Assembly: GCA_030710605.1 (NCBI GenBank)
Contig: CP092874.1
Span: 75,110,133-75,174,132 of the forward strand
Origin: Cordylochernes scorpioides
Taxonomy: Eukaryota > Arthropoda > Arachnida > Pseudoscorpiones > Chernetidae
Length of the DNA: 64,000 nt
Reading direction: 5' to 3'
Shown here: positions 12,301 to 21,276 of the stretch, one piece after another
Layout: each line of letters opens with the position of its first letter
Numbering within the stretch: position 1 is the stretch's first letter
The notes under the pieces: generated by a model
Seen by the model: the letters and a program-made list of their open reading frames with translations, nothing else
Told to the model about the DNA's origin: nothing
Databases searched by the model: none
Position numbers and translations under genes: made by a program

Positions 12301-15300
12301 GAATAAATTTCTAGCATTCCTTGGCTGCATTCTCAATATTGAAATTATACCTTTACCCTCAATAGATGACTACTGGTCCTCAAAGATTTTCTAAAAAGAT
12401 GTCAATTTTCTCAGCGATTAAAAAAAAAAAATCAAGCAAATTTATTCCTCACCTGGTAGAAGAACAGGTTTTTATTGTGAAACCTATAGCTCTTAATTCT
12501 TTATTGAAATATAAGTCAAAAAACCTTTTTTTTTTTTTTGTGATTTTTAAAAATGTTTTTATTCACTAATAATTATAATTCCATTTGTAAAACATGATGT
12601 TTTTTTTATTATATTTAATAATATGGGGATTTAAGAGGAGATGCACAAGTTGATTGTATTACATGCGTAGCAACCTCTATACTTACATTAACAAATGCAT
12701 GCACGGACCGAAAAGGGTTAATCTTTATTCTATAATATTTTTTGGTTTTGGAATACTGATATAGACTGAATAAGAAATCTTCCACAGCCTGTGTCATATA
12801 TAATTGTTATTAGATGAACAAATAGGGAAAGAAAAATATTGTACTGATATCAGTACTATAATTTTGTTTATCACTCAGTACTCAGGTTTTAAAGATGTGC
12901 TTTTACAAAGTAATATTTATCCATCAATTGAAAACAGGTGCATCTTGGATCTATAAAAAAATATTGAAATAAAAATAATTTTGTATATTAAATGCAGATG
13001 TTTTATTGAAAGTGCAGTTAAACCTGTCTATAGCGCCCCCTCTAAATAGCGCCTTCCTCTCTATAGCGCCCGATTTTAAATACGTAGTACGATGCAATTT
13101 ACATTAAAAGTGACCTGTCTATAGCACCCTATTTTGGTGAGTCCCAAGAGGGGGTGCTATAGACAGGTTTAACTGTATAATTTCTATGGATTGCAATATT
13201 TTTGGAAGAACATGGGATAGAAATGACTAGGATGAACCCACATCTCTCCAGTGATGGCTGTCATCAGATTGTCTGTGCTGCAGGGAGGAGAGGCAGAGGC
13301 TGCTGTGTCCACATGTTCTGATGCCATCAAGCTCAATCCTAATGCTCACACCTACTGTGATCGGGCTGACGCTCACATTGCTGCAGATAACTTCGAGGAA
13401 GGTAGGTGATGCTAACCTGTTTTACATTTTTTATTTTATATTAAGGGGGTCGGTGGACAAGTGGTCTAAACCGTTGGTTTTCGACCGCTACGACCCGGGT
13501 TCAATTCCCACATTGGGCAATTTTTCTGTTTAAAAAAAAAATGCTCCAATGGCCCCCATTTCTTGTGAAATTCCTACCCCACCAACGAGTGCAAGTAACC
13601 AAACGGAGTTCCGGCACTTTTGTAAGTGCAAAGTCAAACTGCTTTTCACATGTGTAGACATGTGGTGCACTTATAGTAAAAGAAATTGCCTACTTCTACC
13701 CACCGTGATTATCATGGCCTGTACCATGTGTACTCTAGGGATAAGCAAAAAATAAAACATTTTTTTATTTTCCCCCTTCTCTCACTCTTTCTTATTGGAA
13801 CTTTTATATTTAATATGACTTACCAGAATGTAGTTGCAAGGTTTTCCCATTATGTACCAAATGTAATTCTCAACCTGCAACTCCAAACCACATTATTGAC
13901 TATATTAGGTCATCCAATGATGAGCTCTACTCATCCCCAGCAGACACCATCTCAAGCTCTATAGACTTGTTACCCTAATATGATTGAGTGGAGATAAGAA
14001 AGATTAGTAGAACACAACCCCTGCCATGAGAGATTCACCCACATCGATGAAGCCTGGTTGATCTGTTAATGGAAGGTGTTTTGTGGATTTAATGTAGAAA
14101 GGTACAGGAAGTTGGTATTCATCTGCACACCTCTCCCTTTTAATAAATATATTAGTAGAAATACCTAAAACAATGTGTTTTAAAAATTTTCTTTGTGCAA
14201 AGCCTACAAATTCATTCATAAAGCTTATATACCAGTTTTGGAAAATTTTAACAAGAGTCCATTGGTACAGGAAGAGCTACGATAGTCCAAAACAATAGTA
14301 AACAGGTTGACTCTTGTTAAAATTTTCCAAAACTGGTATATAAGCTTTGTGAATGAATTTGTAGGCTTTGCACGTAGGCTTTGGCCTGTACCAATGAGAG
14401 TCAATTCTCATGGAATTCGTGTAATCTTTACACAAGGGGATAAGAAACAACAACAACAACATGAGAGTCCATTACTCAAAGCCATGTTATTCATTATTGG
14501 CTTTTGTTCAAATTTGTCAAAACTCTGGTGTTGTGGGCATATTTACTGATCGGAATTTACACACTCTGCCTAAAGAAGTTAAAGCAAATTCAGTAGAACC
14601 TCCATGAGAGGACACTTCTCTACAAAGGAAAGTTTTCATTGCCAAATTACCATTTTTAATATTTAGCAACTCTCCGGTAAGAGGACACTTCTTCCTAAAG
14701 AACACTTTGGCTCTGCAACTAGGTGTCCTTTAAGGAGAGGTTCTACTGTATATTATTTTGGTGTGTTTATAATAAATAATAATAATGCACAAATTAACAT
14801 TGACTTTAATTAAAGCTATACCTTTATTTTTTAGTTTGTTGCTTTCCTAATAAAATAATCCATTTTGATTATACAAAAATAAGTTAAGGCACCTCTCCTA
14901 GTCATCCCTCTAAATGTAGTAAATGCTGTAATTAGCTAGAATAGTACCAACAAATTATTGATATTGAAGTAGTTATTGGTCAAACTCTATGTTATTGCCA
15001 TCATCAAGCTCTCTGTTCTTCACATATAGGAAACACAAGGTAAATTAGATGCACTTAACAACACCTTTGGGAGAGGCTGCTGCTTATCATCAAACAGCTT
15101 GAGGAGCATGAATTCATGGAATTTGTGTAATCTTTACACAAGAGGATAAGATACAACAGACCAAATCCAAATAAATAAATAGTGACGTTTTGATAACAGT
15201 GTTGTTACCATCATCAGACAAGTATTGAATCAATTTATCAATACTGAATCTATTTATTTATTTGGGTCTGGTTTTATTGTCTTGTGTTTCTAATCTATAA

Positions 15301-17102
15301 CTCATATTGTGCCTTATCACATATAGGAAGTTTATGACCTCACTGATGATTTATCTCATTTTGTCTGGCTAGCTTTCTTTTCTTCCAGGGTCAATCTAGG
15401 GATTTGTCTAATTTGATGTGTCAATCCTCTTTTTGGTCTTTCTTTTCCCTCTTAATGGGGACATCAACGATGCCTTGAATAATGCAAGGTAATAAGACCA
15501 AATCCAAATAAATAAATAGTGTATGATCTTTCGGTAACAGCATTATTACCATATTCAGACAAAAATACTGATAGATAGTAACATGGTAATAACGCTGTTA
15601 CCGAAATATCACACACTATTTATTTATTTATTTGGATTTGGTCTTATTACCTTGTTTATAATCTATAATCCAAATTGTGCCTTATCGCCTTGAATAATGG
15701 TTTTCTTCAAGTATTCCCGTCCTCTTTGGTGATCTGGCCCTAGTAGCTGATGGTCAGAGCCAGTCCTTTCTGAATCTCTAACATAGTCCCCACTGTGGTG
15801 GTTCCAGCTCTGAGAGACTACCAGGAGGCAGCCAACCTGGAACCAGACCTGAACAGAGCCCAGTCCGGCATCCAGAAAACACAGAAACTTATCCGACAAG
15901 CCAAGAAGAGGGACTACTACAAAATCCTGGGAGTCAAGAGGTGAGTGTCCAAACATTGTATTTTCCACCCTATTTAACTTGTATTCATTGCCACCTGTAA
16001 GTAAATTACAATTGAAGACTTTGTGGTTTGGTGATCTAAGCTGCTGCTATGGGCAACCTGGATCTAGAACCTGTGTATTTAAAAATATATATTAATAGCT
16101 CAGTGAGCCTCAATTCTTTACTAGCCCAACCCCAGAGTACAAGCAACCACATACTTTGGTCTTAGATGATGACCTTAACAAGTCCATATCCAAATAGATA
16201 ACAGAGTTGTTATTGAAACATCATGAAATGACTATTTGTAGATATGGTCTTGTTATCCTATGTTTATAATCTATGATCCAAATTGTGCCTTATCATGGAG
16301 AATCAACTGTATTCTATACCTAATATATTTGGTGACAATGGTAACAAGTAGCAATTTTGTCTTTGACAATATTGATATATTGACACGTATAAAATTGGGA
16401 AAGACAAACTTCAAAATGATAAAGCAAGTTTTTTTGATACACAAAACAAAATTACAGTCAGAGATGCAATGAATGCAGTGTAGCAAAAAATATCTAAATA
16501 TAAGATCTGTTCATAATTTTTTCCTCTCTAGCTACTGACATGTTTCTGGCAAGGATTCCTTCAGTATCTTGGAAACTTGTCCCTAGTAACTTTGTATAAT
16601 TTTTCTTGTGGTGTGAAGATCAGCTTTGTCATTGTAGCATCCATTTGTCTACTTAAAGGGAAGTCTTGGCTATGACATGGTGATGAAATCCTGTTGTCAG
16701 TGTTGTCTAGTCCACAGCACCTATGGCCTCAAGATCTTCATTTTGTCTTCCTTATAATATAAATGATAACCTATGGTACCCTCTGTATTCAACCCCGTAG
16801 ACAGACCTAGAACTGAGTGTGTGTGGATCCCCAGGACTGCCAACAAGAAGGAGATCCTGCGAGCCTACCGCAAGCTGGCCCAGAAATGGCATCCTGACAA
16901 CTTCCGCGGGGATGAGAAGCAGTCAGCACAGAACAAGTTCATTGACATAGCAGCAGCCAAGGAAGTACTGTCAGACCCAGAGAAGAGGCAGAAGTTTGAC
17001 AACGGAGAGGATCCATTGGACCCTGAGGCTCAAGCTAATCAAGGCTTCCATCCATTTGGAGGCCAAGGATTCCAACACTTCACCTTCAAGTTCAACTGGT
17101 GA
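3205..17102 (+). CDS. DNAJC3: DNAJC3 / p58IPK ER co-chaperone, eight exons, 5' incomplete
   Basis: Spliced gene: exons 3205-3311, 4702-4901, 5283-5426, 7113-7294, 10439-10661, 13284-13401, 15808-15940 and 16835-17102. All introns have AG acceptors and GT donors, and phases join without a break to give about 457 codons. The family is about 500 residues, so only the N-terminal signal-peptide region is missing, presumably in an exon upstream of the window. The product has tandem TPR repeats (exons 1-7) and a C-terminal J domain containing the HPD motif (WHPDNF) and the family signature FIDIAAAKEVLSDPE. In known homologues the protein sits in the ER lumen, binds unfolded clients through the TPRs and stimulates BiP ATPase through HPD; it also restrains PERK/PKR-type kinases. 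Identification is strong from domain order and motif spelling. Confidence 0.95.
3663..4020 (-). mobile_element. Repeat A retroposon, copy 2
   Basis: Same unit as 181-553, with target-site duplication ACCAAATTTCT (from 3652) / ACCAGATTTCT (4021-4031), one mismatch. Lies in the intron between visible exons 1 and 2. Confidence 0.8.
4032..4701. other. Intron sequence, nothing recognised
   Basis: No coding signal or repeat recognised up to the acceptor at 4700-4701. Confidence 0.45.
4702..4901 (+). CDS. DNAJC3: DNAJC3 exon, TPR 2-3
   Basis: Acceptor TCACAG, donor GTGAGT. Joins the previous exon as ...AI-EGDPENYMTHFKRATVYLALG and continues with VIQLKPDFAAARYQRGTLLL, two canonical TPR units with their Ala/Gly positions. 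It ends in phase 0 after the EWV codons. Confidence 0.95.
5283..5426 (+). CDS. DNAJC3: DNAJC3 exon, linker and TPR 4
   Basis: The acceptor AG at 5281-5282 gives a phase-0 join (EWV-LRLQPDSQEALSAY) and the donor is GTAACT at 5427. Encodes the linker and the helix FVHDRMYDHALSLLSKIIQ. This is the most diverged exon compared with vertebrate homologues. Confidence 0.88.
5525..5956 (-). mobile_element. Repeat A retroposon, copy 3
   Basis: Longer version of repeat A with an extra ~60 bp (GGGGATGAGTAGAGCACATC...) also found in the LINE-like 3' fragments. Flanked by TTCAGACTAA (5515-5524) / TTCAGATTAG (5957-5966). Confidence 0.78.
6228..6407 (+). pseudogene. Non-LTR retrotransposon C-terminal fragment
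   Basis: Open frame of 59 codons whose peptide has a C-x2-C...H-x4-C cluster (CNNCPGVELTPTHIFSCP), followed by a short helix and stop. This matches the cysteine/histidine C-terminal domain that follows the reverse transcriptase in Jockey/LOA-type LINEs. No upstream RT is retained, so it is a 5'-truncated relic in the intron. Confidence 0.65.
6408..7112. other. Intron sequence, nothing recognised
   Basis: AT-rich; a pogo-like fragment (AATTAAAGATTTTTGACTGT) lies near 6980-7005. Otherwise unremarkable. Confidence 0.4.
7113..7294 (+). CDS. DNAJC3: DNAJC3 exon, TPR 5-6
   Basis: Acceptor TGCGCAG, donor GTAAGT. Encodes DVPWDYNLREVRAKCFEAIG followed by the DLRAATKLHKDNTEGYLKLS TPR. It ends in phase 2 and the split codon is completed by the first base of the next exon. 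A SINE cluster begins only 13 bp downstream of the donor. Confidence 0.93.
7556..7748. mobile_element. Hairpin retroposon with near-perfect 83-bp arms, nested in SINE B
   Basis: 83-bp inverted arms (7581-7748) around a 2-nt centre, plus a one-sided 25-nt tail at 7556-7580. Flanked by a 13-bp duplication ACTTACAGTAAAA (7543-7555, 7749-7761). The arm contains CTGTCGA, a GGGC/GCCC stem and GAAAGCTT, close to a hammerhead ribozyme core (one core base off). Confidence 0.8.
7791..8106 (-). mobile_element. SINE B, minus strand, inserted in an older SINE B
   Basis: Full-length copy from poly-T (tail) to GGGGGTCGGTGG head. Flanked by CATGATTATC duplications (7781-7790, 8107-8116) taken from the host SINE, so it is the younger copy. 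Confidence 0.85.
8260..8797. mobile_element. P2 transposon split by repeat A
   Basis: Ends CAGTAGAACCTCTCTG and GGAGGTTCTACTG, each next to TA. The internal AGTAAAAAT block is interrupted by a repeat A copy at 8341-8705. Confidence 0.78.
8341..8705 (-). mobile_element. Repeat A retroposon, copy 4, nested in P2
   Basis: Same structure as 181-553, with flanking TAGTAAAAATA (8330-8340) / TAGTAAAAAAA (8706-8716). Confidence 0.8.
8812..8979 (+). mobile_element. SINE B, 5'-truncated
   Basis: Lacks the tRNA-like head and starts at GAGTGCAAGTAACCAAACGG. It keeps the CACATGTGTAGACATGTGG block and the GGGATAAGC-poly-A tail. Confidence 0.75.
9411..9510. mobile_element. P3 MITE (CAGTTAAACCTGTCTATAG), short form
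   Basis: Ends CAGTTAAACCTGTCTATAGC / ...GACAGGTTTAACTG with TA on both sides. An internal deletion leaves 100 bp against ~160-177 bp for other copies. Confidence 0.8.
9590..9960 (-). pseudogene. Non-LTR retrotransposon 3' end (C-terminal domain)
   Basis: Minus-strand translation contains a region like QTTLTRFRTGHLKPL, then CPKCSLAPAAPEQILAC and a C-terminal LEEHELMEFV before a stop. This is the RNase-H-distal and Cys/His C-terminus typical of Jockey/I-clade LINEs. The same 3' end (…GTGTAAAGATTACAC…) recurs at 14395-14462, 15044-15157, 19009-19115 and 62290-62395, often ending in a (CAA)n tail. Confidence 0.7.
9961..10438. other. Intron sequence, nothing recognised
   Basis: No open frame, repeat or RNA gene that I can support. 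Confidence 0.4.
10439..10661 (+). CDS. DNAJC3: DNAJC3 exon, TPR 6-7
   Basis: Acceptor GTCACAG, donor GTAGAT. The phase-2 join gives LNSVRECLKVDPDHKPCFSH, the conserved ECLK-DPDHK motif of the family. It ends CSCQLK in phase 0. Confidence 0.93.
10662..11771. other. Intron sequence, nothing recognised
   Basis: About 1.1 kb between the donor at 10662 and the hairpin element at 11784 without recognisable features. Confidence 0.4.
11784..11932. mobile_element. Head-to-head hammerhead-arm hairpin retroposon
   Basis: 60-bp nearly perfect inverted arms (11807-11926) meeting at GGTAACAACGTTGTTACC, each arm ending in the GAAAC side of the hammerhead family. A one-sided tail (ATAAAGCACAATTTGGATTA) lies at 11784-11806. 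Flanked by a 12-bp duplication AATTCTAATTTG (11772-11783, 11933-11944). Confidence 0.8.
11945..13014. other. Intron sequence, nothing recognised
   Basis: About 1.07 kb of AT-rich sequence with several A/T homopolymers and no supported feature. Confidence 0.4.
13015..13175. mobile_element. P3 MITE
   Basis: 161 bp with inverted ends CAGTTAAACCTGTCTATAGC / GACAGGTTTAACTG. The interior repeats CTATAGCGCC and AAAAGTGACCTGTCTATAG; TA follows the right end. Confidence 0.85.
13284..13401 (+). CDS. DNAJC3: DNAJC3 exon, TPR 8
   Basis: Acceptor GCTGCAG, donor GTAGGT. Encodes a short TPR exon (CSDAIKLNPNAHTYCDRADA). It ends in phase 1. A SINE B copy lies 36 bp beyond the donor. Confidence 0.92.
13438..13756 (+). 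mobile_element. SINE B, full length
   Basis: Head GGGGGTCGGTGGACAAG with a near-B-box GGGTTCAATTCCC, central domain, and tail GGGATAAGC-poly-A. Flanked by ACAT(T)nATTTT repeats at 13424-13437 and 13757-13771, differing by one T. Confidence 0.85.
13856..14006 (+). mobile_element. LINE-like 3' fragment sharing its end with repeat A
   Basis: Ends ACCCTAATATGATTGAGTGGAGATAAGAAAGA, i.e. the same tail as repeat A, but the preceding ~100 bp (CTCAACCTGCAACTCC...) are found only in this class of copy (also 38857-39085 and 49324-49540). Confidence 0.6.
14202..14366. repeat. Hairpin with ~58-bp arms and ~48-bp loop
   Basis: 14202-14260 (GCCTACAAATTCATTCATAA...) is nearly perfectly complementary to 14309-14366. 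The loop is ACATT...GGTTGA-type unique sequence. The family was not seen elsewhere in the window. Confidence 0.75.
14395..14462 (+). mobile_element. Non-LTR 3' end with (CAA)n tail
   Basis: ATTCGTGTAATCTTTACAC then AAGGGGATAAGAAACAACAACAAC. Matches the 3' terminus of the LINE seen at 9590-9960. Confidence 0.65.
14591..14748. mobile_element. P2 MITE
   Basis: 158 bp, CAGTAGAACCTCCATGAG / GAGGTTCTACTG ends, with TA at the right end. Confidence 0.82.
15033..15317. mobile_element. Hammerhead-arm retroposon carrying a nested non-LTR fragment
   Basis: Arms ACACAAGGTAA... and ...TTGTCTTGTGT, plus a one-sided tail CTAATCTATAACTC...CCTTATC. Flanked by a perfect 12-bp duplication CACATATAGGAA (15021-15032, 15318-15329). 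Contains CTGATGATGGTAACAACA (minus strand) with the core G mutated (AAAAC instead of GAAAC). A plus-strand LINE 3' end (15044-15157; LEEHEFMEFV-stop) is nested in the left arm. Confidence 0.8.
15485..15686. mobile_element. Head-to-head hammerhead-arm retroposon
   Basis: 202 bp of inverted arms (CAAGGTAATAAGACC...) with a one-sided 32-nt tail ending CCAAATTGTGCCTTATC. Flanked by a perfect 13-bp duplication GCCTTGAATAATG (15472-15484, 15687-15699). Arms hold decayed hammerhead cores (GGTAATAACGCTGTTACC then GAAATATC). Confidence 0.85.
15808..15940 (+). CDS. DNAJC3: DNAJC3 exon, last TPR and start of J domain
   Basis: Acceptor GGTTCCAG, donor GTGAGT. Encodes ALRDYQEAANLEPDLNRAQS, a basic linker, then RDYYKILGVK, helix I of the J domain. 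The family places an intron at this same point within the J domain. Confidence 0.94.
16170..16303. mobile_element. Decayed hammerhead-arm hairpin element
   Basis: Arms ACAAGTCCATATCCAAATAG / TATGGTCTTGTTATCC with the characteristic tail TTTATAATCTATGATCC...CCTTATCA. Older copy, no intact core. Confidence 0.55.
16835..17102 (+). CDS. DNAJC3: DNAJC3 terminal exon, J domain with HPD
   Basis: Acceptor ATCCCCAG. Completes the J domain: helix II (KKEILRAYRKLAQKW), the catalytic HPD tripeptide, and helices III-IV. The tail GEDPLDPEAQ plus a Gly/Phe-rich end (FKFNW) precedes the TGA at 17100-17102. There is no KDEL-type ER retrieval signal, as in other family members. Confidence 0.96.
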
Positions 17103-18064
17103 TGACAGCAATAGTGCCACCCCTCCTCCTTCTCTGGTCATTTTACCCACACCTGGAGTGTGGCAGGCTATTTATTTTGTCAAGATCACACCATTCTCCC
17201 CTTTCTCTCTAAGACTACTTCTCTATACCACCCATTGTTACAATATTGTTTACTCTTTCCACCCAAAGAATTTACTGCCAGCTAACACAGGTTTAAGTTA
17301 TTCAAAAATAGCCTTGATATGTGCATATACCTACACATAATCTAGGCTTTTTTTTATTTGTCGTATTACATGTTGGTCAACTTGAATATGCTTTAATAAT
17401 TGCTTTATATATTGTGTTTTTCGTGGCTTCTTCAAATTTATTCCTAACAGTTTATTTTTTGGGTATTGTAGCTTATTTTTCTTCTCCTAATCTATTTATA
17501 TATGTGTAGTTTTTTTTTTTTTTTTATGGTATTATCATTGCTGGTGTTTCTTTTCTTTTTTCTCTCTTTCTTTTAAAAATAGCCTTAATATATATTTTAT
17601 GCAGGTTATAGAAGTTGTGGTCTCTTTGAATTATTTTAGTCCTATAAATTACAAAAGCAAAGTTTTGTAAATGTGTTAAATAAGCCTGTGTGAATACATA
17701 TTTATCCAAACTATATTCACACAATATTTGCTCTTGATAACCATTCCAATTTTTCTTCCTTTTAAATTTCATCATTTTACCTAAAATGAAACTGGCTACT
17801 TTCTCTCTCCACCCAAACTGTGAATATAAAGGTCATTTATTTATTGATTTTTTTGCTGCCAAAATTTGTTTTGTTATTGTTAGAAGAGGCTGGCTGTGAC
17901 AAGCCAGTCATACATACAGGCACTGTTCTTACCTCTTTATTGTACATAAACTTTATTATTTATTTTTGTTGGTTTCCTTCTCCCACTATAAATAGTGTAT
18001 ATAAAAAAAAGTTTTTAAGAGATGGATATTTTTTTTAAAATGAGCTGGAAATAGCTAGAATAAA
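17103..18064 (+). other. DNAJC3: DNAJC3 3' untranslated region (inferred)
   Basis: AT-rich, non-coding sequence following the stop codon. An AATAAA polyadenylation hexamer is at 18059-18064. From 17409 onward the sequence is repeated in reverse complement at the right end of the window, so the inverted duplication reaches into the gene. Confidence 0.6.
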
Positions 18065-18146
18065 TTTTGTTTTCTCCACTTCTATATTTTAATGGGAAAT
18101 GTTTATTTTTAACCTATACACACTTTTTAAACAAAGTTTTAGCAAT

Positions 18147-18529
18147 ATAAAATAAAAGGATTTAAAAGCGCGAATGTTTCTTTTATACATAAAACGAACT
18201 TCTACTGTCCTTACTGCGATGAAAAAATATATTGGGAGGGCTTGGCTCATCAGTGGTGAACCCTCCCAGCGGTTTCGCCAATTTAATCCACCAGACCGCT
18301 TCTCAGAGCTCTAATACTGTATTGGATCATTCTGCTTTTATATGCTACACTGAAGGATGGAATCTTAGAAATGGTTTTCAAGTAAACTATGGACATAAGC
18401 TTATAGGACAGTATATATTTTTTCATCGCAGTAAGGACAGTAGAAGTTCGTTTTATGTATAAAAGAAACATTCGCGCTTTTAAATCCTTTTATTTTATAT
18501 GTATAGATGGCACGTTATTGCTTTGTGTT
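18147..18529. mobile_element. Hairpin retroposon with 80-bp arms downstream of DNAJC3
   Basis: Inverted arms (from ATAAAATAAAAGGATTT... inward past AAAACGAACTTCTACTGTCC), a ~170-bp unique centre, and a one-sided tail GTATAGATGGCACGTTATTG. Flanked by a 14-bp duplication AAAGTTTTAGCAAT (18133-18146, 18530-18543). Present in both arms of the large duplication (right copy ~62870-63262). Confidence 0.75.
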
Positions 18530-18679
18530 AAAGTTTTAGCAATGTTGAGCAGGAATACCTTGGTGAACTGAAAAATGACCTGAACCTATCCTCTAATGAG
18601 AGAGCACCTCAAGAAGAGATAAGTGTTAGGTTATCAGTTTCTCCTGAGAGGCTTTACTTTGTGTGTTTGTCTTCTATTA

Positions 18680-18770
18680 CAGTAGATCCTCCATGAGAGG
18701 ACACCTCTACACAGGACAGTTTTTATAACCATAATTACCATTTTCTCCATTCACTGATCTGTTATGTGCA
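18680..18770 (+). mobile_element. P2 fragment
   Basis: CAGTAGATCCTCCATGAGAG and the ACAGGACAGTTTTTATAACC block; the 3' half is missing. Confidence 0.6.
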
Positions 18771-18824
18771 AAGTTTTTTTTAAAACAGGAAGGTGTTTTT
18801 CTCCGTATGTACAGCAACAGCCTT

Positions 18825-18990
18825 CAGATTCTCAGCTTGGCACTCTCCCCCAAGGTTCAGTACTATGTCCATTTCTGTGGAATGTCATCGACCTCGTCAT
18901 CCTCCATAAGAGAATTTACTAGTTGCCTATGCAGATGAGACTTCACCCTGTTGACTTAAGTTCGTCTGCTGATCAAAGCCATTAACAACT
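18825..18990 (+). pseudogene. Non-LTR reverse transcriptase fragment
   Basis: Encodes GTLPQGSVLCPFLWNVIDL, the conserved PQGSxLxP block of LINE reverse transcriptases. After a frameshift it continues with VAYADETS, where the catalytic YADD has become YADE. Followed by a (GTT)n stretch and the minus-strand LINE 3' end. The right-arm copy is at ~62417-62590. Confidence 0.65.
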
Positions 18991-19008
18991 TTCTATATGT
19001 TGTTGTTG

Positions 19009-19115
19009 TTGTTTCTTATCCCCTTGTGTAAAGATTACACAAAATCCATGAGTTCATGCTCCTCGAGCTGTTTTATGATAAGCAGCGTCCTCTCCCAAAG
19101 GTCCTGATGGAATGG
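19009..19115 (-). mobile_element. Non-LTR 3' end with (CAA)n tail
   Basis: GTTGTTGTTGTTTCTTATCC then CTTGTGTAAAGATTACAC and the LEEHELM-type C-terminal codons on the minus strand. Same family as 9590-9960. Confidence 0.65.
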
Positions 19116-19421
19116 GGTGTAGACTTTCTATACAAATTCGCTTTATGGAGCAATGAGAACGGACTCGATCTGATCCTCAGAGAGTCTGTATCTTCCAGTG
19201 CGGAGTACGCCCCGACCTTGGACTCAAAATTCTTAGTCAAATTATCGCTATCAGAAAGACTATAACCATCTTGGGGGATAGAATTCAACCAGACACGAGG
19301 ATTCATATCTTATTTATCTAAACTCATTCTTAAGTCATTGAGTTTCCACGATTAACTCAATCCATATGAAATTAGATATTTCCTAAGCTGCTGGAATTAA
19401 AGTGTACCTAAATATATATAT

Positions 19422-19540
19422 GAAAATTCGAAACTATTTTAGACGTGTAAGATTCTTTTTTGAAATTAAACAATTTCTACTGCCCTTTCAAAAAAGAATC
19501 TTACGCGTCTAAAATAGTTTTGAATTTTCATAACAGATGG
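19422..19540. mobile_element. Hairpin element with ~46-bp arms
   Basis: Arm ATGAAAATTCGAAACTATTT... inverted at AAATAGTTTTGAATTTTCAT, with a one-sided tail ACAGATGGCGCGCTAGTGC that resembles the tail of the 18147-18529 element (AGATGGCACGTTATTGC). Right-arm copy at ~61880-62000. Confidence 0.65.
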
Positions 19541-20268
19541 CGCGCTAGTGCATCATAATAAAAGTATATATAAACACCAAACGGATTTAAATTTTAAAAA
19601 TATATAAGGAATATTGGGAGAATTAAAAGTTTGTACACAAAAATGACTATGCCCGTGAGAAAAACACCCATCCAACCCACATACCTTTAATAATCATCAG
19701 GCAATGTCCATGATTGAAAAATATGGCTGCCGTGCTGCTCTCTCGCTGTTTTTCAACTCCTCTGCCCAAGCCTTTTTTTCTCTCTGATCTCCTCTAAAAA
19801 GAACCAAAATAATCCCGCTTTTAATTGCCCCAGCGTTGGCAAATTCACCCACAAAACTAACATCACCCCTCTCTATGGAAAAAAAGTTATTTCAAAAATA
19901 AAAATTTGAATTTTTTTTTTATGTATTAATAAAAATGATAAATAAAAATTTTTGATTCTTTAAAAAAGGAAACAAAGATAGACATGGTAGAACTTGGTGT
20001 TCTGCCTGAGATGATGTTATTAGCCACCATCAGTCTTGGCTTTCCCAGAGAAATGGAACATTTACGTATAGTCCATGCTGGAGTCTGGCTTGGTTTTGAT
20101 GGGGTCAAGTCAGTCACCATAAGTCATAAGGCTCGACCGCAGGGAAGGGGCCTTTGAGTCCATCTTAGGCTCTGGCTTGGTACTATCAAGGCTTCAGTCT
20201 CCATCTACCCCTTGCAGTCACCAGAGCTTTGCAGCTTTGGGGGATGGTTAGGTAGGGTTTTTGTTGAA

Positions 20269-20700
20269 TCATTGCACACTACTGTACAAGTGTAACAGCC
20301 AGTGTAGTCTCTTTAAACTCTCTTGTTCAATAAGCACCATGTCTCCCACCTTGAATGGTATGGTAGTCTTCAGGCGTCTCGTTTCTTGTCTCAGGAATCC
20401 AAAATATTCGATACGAAATCGTTCTCTAAGATCTTCTCGTACACGTTTGATATATTGATATTTGCGGGAGAGGGTCTGGTTATCAATCAAGTCCAGGTCT
20501 GGAACGCCAACCTCTCTGACCTCATGTAAGAACAACGAAGGTGTCAATGGAACGAGATCCTCACTTTCTTCAGTTAGGTAGGTCAGAGGGCGTGTGTTCA
20601 TCAAGCTTTCGACGTCACACATTACCGTGGACAGTTCTTCATATCCCAAGGAGGTTTGACCGAGAATCCTAAAGAGCAATTGTTTCATCATTCCAATCAA
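20269..20700 (-). pseudogene. BEL/Pao integrase C-terminal segment
   Basis: 143 codons: EELSTVMCDVESLMNTRPLT, then LTPSLFLHE and IPFKVGDMVLIEQES, the DUF5641-type C-terminus of BEL/Pao integrases. Truncated at the junction with arm-shared sequence near 20290. Confidence 0.8.
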
Positions 20701-21276
20701 ACGCTCCCACCATCCACCCCACCAAGGAGCACCAGGCGGTATGAATTTCCAGGTGATGTTTTTTCAATGTGGGATCACATTTTAATCTCGAAAAATCAAT
20801 CTTCTTTAATGTATTAGCCGTGCCTCGGAAATTAGTCCCGTTATCTGAATACACAATCAATGGTCGGCCTCTTCGAGCAATAAATCGGCGGAAAGCTTTG
20901 AGGAAGGCTTCCATAGACAAAGATGTCACAAGTTCCAGATGAACTCTATACACTGCGCATGTGAATATGACAATCCATGCTTTCTTCTTATAAGATGTCC
21001 AGTTAGATCAACTCCTACTATTTCGAAAACTGCAGCATCTCGTACTCTGTATTCTGGTAATGATGTTGATTAGATGGTAGCTGGTGTCACGGTGAATCGT
21101 TTACAGCGTAGGCATTGATTGATGATCTTCTTGACAGTTTTCCTGGATCTTAGTATCCAATAGTTTTCTCTCAGAATACCGAGGAGCGTTTGTAGACCGG
21201 CGTGCCCGTGGGTTTCATGGTTCCACCTGATGAGCAAAGAGACCAAGAAGTGATCTGAGGGCAATAAAATGGGCAT
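20669..21276 (-). pseudogene. BEL/Pao integrase zinc-binding and catalytic core
   Basis: HHCC motif (NHETHGHAG...CLRCKRF), then HLELVTSLSMEAFLKAFRRF and SDNGTNFRG with the second catalytic Asp. The frame breaks before the Glu region (positions ~20700). Confidence 0.78.

Noticed and set aside
16773-16834. Start codon at 16773 for the terminal DNAJC3 exon
   Set aside because: The in-frame ATG lies in the intron; the AG at 16833-16834 joins perfectly to the previous exon within the J domain.
18147-18529. Hammerhead core in the 80-bp arms (AAAAGAAACATTCG follows a TTTTAT/ATAAAA stem)
   Set aside because: The CTGANGA half is not present; only the architecture, not the ribozyme core, can be supported here.
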